Of a stretch of DNA of 64,000 nucleotides, positions 56,401 through 64,000 are shown piece by piece. Source of the stretch: Pegea sp. RAD2-039 (taxonomy: Eukaryota; Chordata; Thaliacea; Salpida; Salpidae); assembly GCA_034620365.1 (NCBI GenBank), contig JAQGEQ010000349.1:1-64000 (forward strand), in the 5' to 3' direction. Position numbers and translations under genes: made by a program. The notes beneath the pieces were generated by a model. The model was given only the letters and a program-made list of their open reading frames with translations. It had not been told where the DNA came from and did not search any database. Position 1 is the stretch's first letter, and every line of letters starts with the position of its first letter.

Positions 56401-59400
56401 GGTTTGTGATGACGTCATTGTTTGATTTGATGACGTCACTTTTGATTGCAGACGCTTGCTACGATTGCCGCAAATGTTGCAAGATTTTGAGCAAGGAATA
56501 AAAAAGTTGAAATCTTGGACTAATAATATGGAAGCTGCGATGAAAAAAATCCACGGAGAGATACAACCGGATGTTGATGTCTTCCAGGTAGAAGAGATGA
56601 CATCATCAACATGATGACGTCATCAGTATTTTTAAGCAGAAAATTCGTGAAAATTTTGAGAAGCTTTTACAAGAAGAAAGCGAGATTAAATTTGCGATTG
56701 AAACTTTGCAAAGATTATTGGATCAGATGACAAATTATCTATCACGTGATAAGCTACAACAAATGAAGGTGATGACGTCATATATGTTAGATTTGAGCTT
56801 GATGACGTCATTTTAGGATGAGTTGGTGTTGTGGAATGGAAATATAAAATCGTTGTTGAATGCATCTTCTTTGAGTAAGAAGCAAATTGTGAAAGTGGAA
56901 AAGTGTTTCCAATTTCATTCTACAGCTGAAGTAAGTTTTAAAAATGTTGTTTGGAAACACTAAATGTTATAAAATTTCGAAATTTTGATTCAATTGTTGT
57001 TAAATTGAAAATTTTTTTTTACAAAATTTAAACATTTTGAATTTTGAAAATTTTTTTGTTTTTCAGTTTGTTTTTCAGTTTTTATTTCAGTTTGTTTTTC
57101 AGTTTGTTTTTCAGTTTGTTTTTCAGTTTGTTTTTCAGTTTGTTTTTCAGTTTGTTTTTCAGTTTGTTTTTCAGTTTGCTTTTCAGTTTGTTTTTCAGTT
57201 TGTTTTTCAGTTTGTTTTTCAGTTTGTTTTTCAGTTTGTTTTTCAGTTTGTTTTTCAGTTTGTCTTTCAGTTTGTTTTTCAGTTTGTTTTTCAGTTTGTT
57301 TTTCAGTTTGTTTTTCAGTTTGTTTTCAGTTTGTTTTTCAGTTTGTTTTTCAGTTTGTTTTTCAGCTTGTTTTTCAGTTTGTTTTTCAGAATTTTGAATA
57401 AAATTTCAAAAATATGAAATTTTTTATAAAAATTAAGGAATTATTGAATTTTAATTTCTAAAAAAATCTCAAAATTTCTTTCAAAAGTATTTATTATCTA
57501 TTTTTCAAAAGTTACTTATTATCTAATTTCTAAATTTAAAAAATAAATTTTTTAATTTTTTAATCAGGAAACACTGAAAATGATTGAAGATAAAATGATG
57601 AATTTTAAAGATCTCATCGAGAAGCAAAGAATCAACAAAATCTCGAATCAGGAAGATGCAAACGTCATCGTCTCTTCACTACAAGTTCGATGACGTCACC
57701 AAAATCTCAAACAAATTAATGACGTCACAAATTATTAATAGGCAATTTTTAATCAACTCGATTTGATGACATCACGTGTCAGTGATAACGTCACGACGGG
57801 CAAATCGCTTTATGCAAATGAGAAAAGTGCTTCTTTTATTCAAGATGACGTCATCAAGTTAGAATCGGTTTTGGAATCGAGTCTGAATGACGTCACAGAT
57901 CAATCTAATCATTTTCAAGTGACGTCATCAGTACAACAATCATCAGATCATTAATGATGACTTTTACAGTTAATTGCTTCGTCATGGCAACAATATGAAA
58001 GTATTCGTGACGTCATCATCAAGTTATTTGAACAAACTTCTCTGATTGGACGAAATTTGAGGATGAGCACATTGAGCGCTGTCGAGCGTGAACTCGCGAC
58101 GTCCAATCAAATCGCTGATGACGTCATGACATGTGAAGAGATGATCGATAAATTGTGTCAACTGAGTGACGTCATCAACGCTGATGTGACTGACGTCACT
58201 CGTGACGAATTATCCAATCAAATCGTTGATTTTGGGATTCAATTAGAGAGCATCCGGGAGAGATCTTCAGCGGAGGTTGAGAAGATCTCAAAGATCAAAG
58301 ATGATTGGATCGGATGTGAGCAGGACATGATGAAGATCGATGAATGGATTCGAGTTGTTTATGACGTCATGTCGCGATTGGAATCGTCACAAGAGGGAGC
58401 TGAAGAATTATTTCAAAAAGTTCGAGTTCAAGTTGGAATGATTGCTCAAAAAGAAATCGAAATCTCGAATATCGAAGCTCGTTGTGACGTCATTGAAGGT
58501 GTCGAGACGCCAAGTACACTAGATGCTAATTTAGCTAATTTAAGAACAAAGTGGCAACAAGTAAGTGTATTGACGTCATCATACACGTGATCATCATGAC
58601 GTCATCATCTGCAGCTTCACAACCAAATGGAAGCCTTAGCAACGAGTATTGGGGAACATTTGAGTCATCAGACGAAATTTGAAGGAGTAAAAAAAGAGGT
58701 AGAAGAAGAGTTAAGATCAGCAGAAGATCATCTTCAGATGTCACTTGCTCCTTGCTCTTCACTTCAAGATGTAGAAGATAGAAAATCCGATCATCTGGTT
58801 TGTTTATTGATGACGTCATTCATTCACATTATAAGTTGATGACGTCATAACTCTTACACAGAAATTCGCGAATAGTTTAGAGCAGATACGGACGGCTCTG
58901 ACGTCATTACAGACTGAATCGAAACTCGTGAAAGATTCGAACGCAGCTGAAATGATTCGACGAAAACTTCTAGAACGGTTGGTTGCTATGACAACCGTAT
59001 TTCATGACGTCACTGTTGTGTGTTTGTTCAGCTATAATGACGTCATCAATCAATCACGTGAGCGCAAGAAGCGTTTAGAAGAAGCGACGAAGCGATGGCG
59101 ACGTCATCAAAAAGATTTATCAGCTGTTGAAAATTTTATTAAAAAGTGATGACGTCATCAACGCTTTTAGTGTCACTGAATGGTTGTTTTCAGATGTGAT
59201 GACGTCACAAGTAGTGATCGAGGCGAAGGACTTCCTGGTGATCAGCAAAAATTAAAAAATGAATTGGAAACACTCCGAAAAATGAAAGATTCAATTCCGA
59301 CTTTTCTGGTTGGAAACCCTTTTTTCGTTTTTTTTAAATTATTTTAATGACGTCATCATTTAAAGGCATCGAGTCAGGGATTCATGAATGGAATCGAAGA

Positions 59401-59909
59401 GCTTGAAAAGATGATTCCAATCGATTGTGACGTCATGTTACTACAAGTGGAAAAACTGGTTTGTTCGGAAATCTCCGTAACTACAACCTGTAATGACGTC
59501 ATAAATCGCGCAGAAACACGCGATTGACGTGTTGCCACAGCAACTAGCAGATCGTGAACGTATCGTGACGTCAGCATTAGAAAGTCACATTGAATATGCT
59601 GAATCAATTGAAGCATTTACTAAATGGTTGTTGCAATTTGAAAGAACATTACGTAACAACACTGACGTCACACTTGATGACGTCACACCTGCGGCGGAAT
59701 TAGTTCAGGTTGGTTACGTCATTTCTTGATTTTTAGCGGAAGATAAAGACGAGTCATGACGTCATCGTTTTATTGAAAGATATTTTGAAAGATGAATTTA
59801 GTGATGACGTCATCGTTTTATTGAAAGATATTTTGAAAGATGAATTTAGTGATGACGTCATCGTTTTTTATAATGAGCTTAAACAGAAAGAGAAATTTAT
59901 TATTCATTA
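50476..59909 (+). CDS. Nesprin-like actin-binding protein (CH-CH + spectrin-like)
   Basis: Multi-exon. First exons, frame-checked: 50476-50520, 50571-50664, 51033-51094, 51273-51368, 51548-51631, 51692-51784, 51913-51945, 52108-52280, 52917-53113, 53163-53263, 53314-53469. They encode CH1 ([30 protein letters not shown]) and CH2 ([48 protein letters not shown]), closest to SYNE1/2 in wording and with a nesprin-like insert between them. More than 20 further short exons give Glu/Lys-rich helices with spectrin-repeat character ([27 protein letters not shown]). In the family the CH pair binds F-actin and a C-terminal KASH tail anchors the nuclear envelope. No KASH or membrane segment is visible here. 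The last join would need a 28-nt intron (59702-59729). Otherwise the protein ends near 59729. CRE sites lie in nearly every intron and many exons. Confidence 0.85.
51176..51247 (+). tRNA. trnE-CUC: tRNA-Glu (CTC) inside a nesprin-like intron
   Basis: Acceptor TCCCAGG with TCTGGGA, D-arm TGGTCTAGTGGTTAGGA, anticodon loop CTCTCAC with CTC, T-arm GGTTCGATTCC, discriminator A. It sits in the same orientation within the 178-nt intron between host exons 3 and 4. The T-run that would terminate Pol III (from about 51251) is also the polypyrimidine tract of the host 3' splice site at 51272. Confidence 0.97.
52770..52856. repeat. ~16-bp GGAAGATCTT repeats in an intron
   Basis: Six or seven imperfect copies of AGGAAGATCTT or AGGAAGGTCTTC in the longest intron of the CH region (52281-52916). 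The remainder of that intron is moderately GC-balanced without a recognised feature. Confidence 0.85.
57058..57389. repeat. 12-bp array TTTTTCAGTTTG in a nesprin-like intron
   Basis: About 27 copies of TTTTTCAGTTTG, each a perfect-looking 3' splice site (pyrimidine tract plus CAG). The genuine acceptor appears to be TTTTTAATCAG near 57568, before an exon beginning GAAACACTGAAAATGATTGA. Confidence 0.96.
59756..59862 (+). repeat. 48-bp in-frame duplication including a CRE
   Basis: A 48-bp unit (TGACGTCATCG, TTTTATTGAAAG, ATATTTTGAAAG, then ATGAATTTAGTGA) is present twice plus the start of a third. If translated it gives [16 protein letters not shown] twice at the C-terminus of the nesprin-like protein. 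Confidence 0.9.
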
Positions 59910-59970
59910 AGAAGAAGAAAATATAACTTTGAGCTGAAATGACGTCATCATTTAAAAAAGCCATTTTCGG

Positions 59971-61621
59971 TCATTTTTCTATCGATTCAATTTCCTGCTT
60001 TTTCTGGGGATTTCCCTTTCTGGGAATAAAATAAACTTCTTCATAAATATCTGAAGCGGGGAAAAACCTTTGACTACAGCTCGAATTACCGCGTTCGATT
60101 GGATTGCAAATGACGTTGTGGGCATATACATGTGTGACGTCATCACTAACTGACGAATTTGAACCAGTAATTGAAACAAAAGTATTTTGGTAATCTGGTG
60201 TTGCCATCCTTGGTATTTGATAAGTTTGAACGATGCAAATACTAGGCGAAGTCGGGATGTTGGCGTACGAGGCTTGTGACGTCATAGCGAAGTCGCCACG
60301 ACGTATACTCGAGAAAGTTTTGCAAAGTGTCCCGACCGGGGTTGGTGGGGGCGAAATTTTGGGTGGTACAAGGGCCCCACAGTCAGATACGTTTGTGACA
60401 ATTGCAGTGACGTCATTAGTTGTGATGTCATTAGAGGTAGTGACGTCATCATTTTTTGTGACGTCATTAGAGGTAGTGACGTCATCGGCGAGAGTCATGA
60501 CTGATTGATTTTGTTCCGATGACATCTTTTTCTTTTTGAGACGTTTTCTGAGATTTGATGATGACGTCATAAATTGGTTTAATTAATGACATAAAATCAA
60601 ACCTTATCTCCATGGCAACTACAAAAAAAGCGATGAAAAGAAACAGTGACGTCATCACAAACACGACCACTAGAGGTCCCTCGAGAACAGTTTCGTTGTT
60701 TTCTGAGTTGAAATCGAAATATTGAAAATTAAAAAAAAAAATTGAAAACTAAAAAAATATAAATAATATAAATAATAATTATAATAAATTTATAAATTTA
60801 TAAATTTGAAACCTAAAAATTTGCATTTCAACTAAATTATTAACTGGAACATCAAACTTAACAAAATTAAAAAAATAATAAATAAATAATAATAATAAAT
60901 ATTTATCTACAAAAATTATTTTATAAATAAATAATATAAACAAAAAATCATGAAAATAATTTTTCCGAAAATGACCTTGAAAAGTTTTGACTTTGAGAGT
61001 ATAGACTTGTGAGTCATCACCACCCATTATGACGTAAAAGAAACCACGTGACAACGATCCAATCACGTGATGTAGTCGAACAGAATAGAGAAAAGAAGTT
61101 CTACAGGAAACGATGACGTCATACCATCTATTTACTACAAATGACTTACTTGAAAGTGATATTGTTTGCGTCATAAGTTGTTTTGATGACGTAATCATCG
61201 CTGATGCATCTATAATCATCAATTTTAACCAATCGGCGTTTACTTGCTACGTCGCCAAGGAAACGAAATCTTGGAGGACACAAGACGCGATAAAAGAAGA
61301 CCTTAGATCCTTCTTGAAAAATTTTAAACATTCCAGTTGGCTTGATGACGTCAATTCCATCGCGTCTGTTATATAGAAATATGATGACGTCATCAGATGG
61401 TTTATAAACCAACCCAGTGACGAAGTAATTGTTGAAGTTGTCGGAAGAACTTCCAAATTTCATGGATTGTCCGAAGATGAAGAAATTTGTCGGAAAATTT
61501 GTTTCAGATTTCAATAAAGTGTAGATGACGTATCTGTCGCTTGCTTGTGATGACGTCACTACTTGTTTGGTGTAGCTGACGTCATCATAATGATGAACTT
61601 CAAGCTGGGAGTTGATGGTAG
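59971..61621 (-). CDS. Type I membrane protein with Vps62-like ectodomain and Tyr-motif tail
   Basis: Four exons with matching phases: 61621-61150, 61100-60976, 60702-60603, 60547-59971. Upstream exons are missing, since the first one found starts mid-codon after TTTTTTCAG. The ectodomain contains CPPRFRFLGDVA followed by DDYRCISDDYV, resembling the CPPGYVALGDV...RCV..DLV signature of Vps62/DUF946 proteins (similarity by eye). One membrane helix follows (VVVFVMTSLFLFIAFFVVAM), then a basic stop-transfer (EIRKRLKKKK). The cytoplasmic tail of about 190 residues has a CRE-derived DDVTTSNDV tract and tyrosines in YANI, YQNT and IYEEV contexts; YxN is a Grb2-type SH2 motif. It converges on the nesprin-like gene with only 61 bp between stop codons. 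Function unknown; a receptor is plausible. Confidence 0.6.
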
Positions 61622-61649
61622 CTGAAAAAAGTTTGATTTGGGATTTAAA

Positions 61650-61775
61650 TGAAGATCTCATAAAGATCTTAGGGTCTTTGGGTCTTTGGATCTCATAAAG
61701 ATCTTAGGGTCTTTGGGTCTTGGGTCTCATAAAGATATTGGATCTTGGGATTTAATTTTAGAATAAAGATCTGAT
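61650..61775. repeat. Short AGATCT/GGGTCTTTGG repeats
   Basis: Three imperfect copies of CTCATAAAGATCTTAGGGTC with TTTGGGTCTTGG, presumably within an intron of the flanking minus-strand gene. 61776-62250 is otherwise AT-rich with four CREs or fewer and no clear exon. Confidence 0.8.
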
Positions 61776-62251
61776 ATAAGATCTCCTTCAAATTTGATAA
61801 AAAAGTATTTAAATTATCAGATAATCAATAATAATGATAATAATTATTTATTTATTATTAACTTTTCTAAACTGATTAAAAAAATACTAAAAAATTAGAA
61901 TTAAAAACCTGAAAATATTAAAAGGAGAAAAAATTGGAACATCTTGAAAAATAGAAACTGAAAAACTGATTTAAAAACAAAATATTCATAAATATCATCA
62001 AACATATCGTGACGTCATCAAATCATGAGGTGAATATAGTCAGAACACATGACGTCATCAAGAAAAAGTTGTTTAACTCAAAAAAGTTGAAACAGAGTTC
62101 ATCTGGAATAATTTAGAAAATGAATCATCAAAAGAAGGAATATTTGAAGATTTTGAAATCATGATAATTACTTCAGTCAATTTCCGATTTAATCTTTAAA
62201 CAAAAAGTTCAAAAGTTTAATTTTCTTTTCAATGACGTCATCAGCGATTTA

Positions 62252-63161
62252 TTAAGTGGAAGTTGACGCTTGAGTGATTTTGTAGAAAGCGAGATTGGGT
62301 TTAAAAACTGATTCCAATTTTAAACTGAAATCATCACTGTATTGATGATTCATGATTCCTTTCGCCTAAAATTTGAATTTAAATTAATTTAATTGAAGAA
62401 AATCAGGTTCTGGAACGTAAATTGTGAATGAAGTTTCAAATATCTCTGTTCAAAAGTTAACAAGTTGCTTGTAGCAACAATTTTTCATCACTTTTATTTC
62501 AACAACAAAAATGTAAATAAAAAACAAACAGAAAGATAACAAACTGTGAGTTTAACAATAACAAAAAACTATTGTTTCAACAGTAAGTAAGAAAAACAGA
62601 TAAGTTGACAGCAGCGTGGTCGACAGAACTTAAATGGTTGAGGTCACAAGGACGTGTCCTAGAAACTGTTCAAAGAATTATACTGGCCACTATTTTGGTC
62701 CATGTGGTTTCCCCGGAAACCAAAATCGCAATAACTGGTCACATTAGCTAAACGTAACCAGAGTAACCCCAAAATTGATGACGTCATTCGTGGTCTCACA
62801 TATTAGATGATTTCGGGAAAGTCCCCCAAAACAGGGACTGTTGTTTCCCACCGTCCTGGTCCTGATCTTGTGATTACTTGGGACCTCTTTGAAGTCCTCA
62901 TCAACTTCAATAGAGACGATCACTGATGACGTCATCAACGTCTTTAGATGTTTTTGTCGAAATATTTGCAAAAATGAAATTGAAACTTTTGATCTAAATC
63001 GAATCTGAGATATTATCTATGATGACGTCATCAGTTTTCATGAGTCAAGATAATGACCATCGCTTTGGTCAGCGCGATATATCCATCGGGACAGATGACG
63101 TCATAAAGTTTGAAGAGATTGTTGAGATCAAATACAGAATCAAATACAGAAGAATCAACAT
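62252..63161 (-). CDS. Unrecognised gene, possible Vps62-like paralogue (partial model)
   Basis: Candidate exons: 63161-63058, beginning after a TTACTAATAG acceptor and containing LYDVICPDGYIALTKAM; an open block 63004-62748 with VDEDFKEVPSNHKIRT and RNHLICETTNDV; 62445-62417; and 62365-62252, ending SVFKPNLAFYKITQASTST and TAA. The joins 62417/62365 and 63058/63004 preserve frame. The CPDGYIAL and HLIC...NDV blocks parallel CPPRFRFLGDV and YRC...DDYV of the next gene on the same strand, so the two may be paralogues. No membrane segment was found. The middle exon boundaries are guesses. Confidence 0.35.
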
Positions 63162-63519
63162 CTATTAGTAATCAGAAAGTTTTATAAATTTCTAAAAATC
63201 AAAAATTGTTTAGTTTAATTTCACTCGTTAACAAGAAAGTCTGAATAAAATCAACTTCTTAAGATCCACCAGAAGCACCTTACTGATCTCTAAGAAGTAT
63301 CTTACTGATCTCTAAGAGCTCGCTTCAAGTTTAGATCAACTTTTCTACATCACTAATAAATAAAAAAAACAATCTTAAAAAAAAATTGATTTATTTACTA
63401 AACACTTAAATTTCAATAAAATTTGAATTCAGTGAATTTCAACAAAAACTTTTTTATAAAAAAAATGTTTCCAAATTTATCTTTAAAATTGATAAATTGA
63501 AAAAAAGGACATTAAACCC

Positions 63520-63952
63520 TTAAACATAAATAGGTGCGACTGGGACAGGGTCCTGTGGTGCCGATGATGAAACCAAAACATGATTTCCGAAATGATTTAA
63601 TCGAAAATAATTGATCTGATCTTCATCTGAGCTGATTGTTTGATAGATTTGCTCCATGCTCACTTTATCTTCATTTTTACAACGAAATCGAAAGTTTTTA
63701 TCAAATTTTTTGAATATGAAATAAAAAGAGATCACAAAAACTGTCGCTACCAAAACAGGGATCAAAATTTTAAGATAATCATGATGATCTTCATCTTGAG
63801 ATTCAATTTGATTGGATTTATCTTCTTTAAAAGTATCTAAAGATACAGGACTCCATTTTAGGGCATAATATTTGATGATTCTAAAAGGGAATCTCACAAC
63901 TAGGAATTGAGATTGATGAAGCTCATACAGATCTGTACTCTTATAATCAAAT
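63520..63952 (-). CDS. Last exon of a type I membrane protein with ITAM-like tail
   Basis: The exon starts at 63952 after a complete 48-nt intron (GTGAGT at 64000, TTCTAG at 63953). The gene continues beyond the right edge. Residues 1-52 are the end of an ectodomain, then an acidic linker (SQDEDHHDYLK), one membrane helix (ILIPVLVATVFVISFYFIF) and a tail of about 65 residues. The tail contains YQTI, eight residues, then YFRL, which fits the ITAM spacing YxxI/L-x(6-8)-YxxL. It ends in PIYV, a hydrophobic end of the PDZ-ligand type. Ligand and family are unknown. The three minus-strand genes here have similar architecture and may form a local family. Confidence 0.65.
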
Positions 63953-64000
63953 CTAGAAATAGAGATGGGTAATGACGTCATCAACGCGATTTTTACTCAC

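Noticed and set aside
57037..57417. Plus frames of repeated FSLFFSLFF or FQFVFQFVF
   Set aside because: 12-bp repeat inside a nesprin-like intron; open only because 12 is divisible by three.
60233..60508. Plus-strand frame of 91 codons
   Set aside because: Lies antisense to the last exon of the minus-strand membrane protein, whose splicing and membrane helix are better supported.
1..64000. CRISPR array or bacterial operon interpretation of the many repeats
   Set aside because: No repeat-spacer pattern with unique spacers, no cas genes; spliceosomal introns and eukaryotic tRNAs show this is animal nuclear DNA.

Overview
The window looks like the nuclear genome of an AT-rich invertebrate animal. 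Evidence: most multi-exon genes have very short GT-AG introns (about 41-75 nt); the genes are recognisable animal orthologues (IFRD1/2, INTS13/Asunder, RBM25, UBE3C, a nesprin-type actin-binding protein, an SLC7 LAT-type transporter, an EGF-repeat protein); and there are five canonical eukaryotic tRNA genes. I cannot name the species. Compact genes, tiny introns and a probable trans-spliced operon would suit a sponge or a tunicate, but that is a guess.

Layout. 1-6.3 kb: 3' part of an EGF-repeat gene (+), two of whose introns are filled by minisatellites. 6.3-14.7 kb: AT-rich DNA, dispersed repeats, tRNA-Met, weak ORFs and a ~108-bp satellite. 14.7-19.8 kb: INTS13 and IFRD1 on the minus strand, so tightly spaced that IFRD1-INTS13 is probably one polycistronic unit. 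19.8-25.2 kb: a 15-bp array and an AT-rich desert. 25.3-32.6 kb: RBM25 (single exon) and UBE3C (16 exons, frame-checked end to end) on plus, then a compound-motif array in the UBE3C 3' UTR. 32.7-49.4 kb: mostly AT-rich, with a 20-bp array, a CCAAT-box array, a C-type-lectin-like membrane gene, tRNA-Lys, tRNA-Ala, a 15-bp array, an intronless LAT-type transporter (minus), a trinucleotide tract and tRNA-Val. 49.8-59.9 kb: a nesprin-like gene (+) with two CH domains and spectrin-like coiled coils, carrying a tRNA-Glu in an intron. 59.97-64 kb: three minus-strand genes, two clearly single-pass membrane proteins with tyrosine-motif tails.

The outstanding feature is not a gene. The octamer palindrome TGACGTCA (a full CRE), usually inside TGATGACGTCATCA, occurs about 220 times by my hand count, where base composition predicts fewer than one. 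It sits in introns, exons, UTRs and short intergenic gaps alike, and is almost absent from the AT-rich deserts. Inside exons it is translated as DDV(I/T) or MTS(S), because the third frame contains a stop. A second palindrome resembling the RFX X-box (GTTGC-N4-GCAAC and relatives) recurs in the same gene islands, and one 33-bp tandem array alternates the two motifs.
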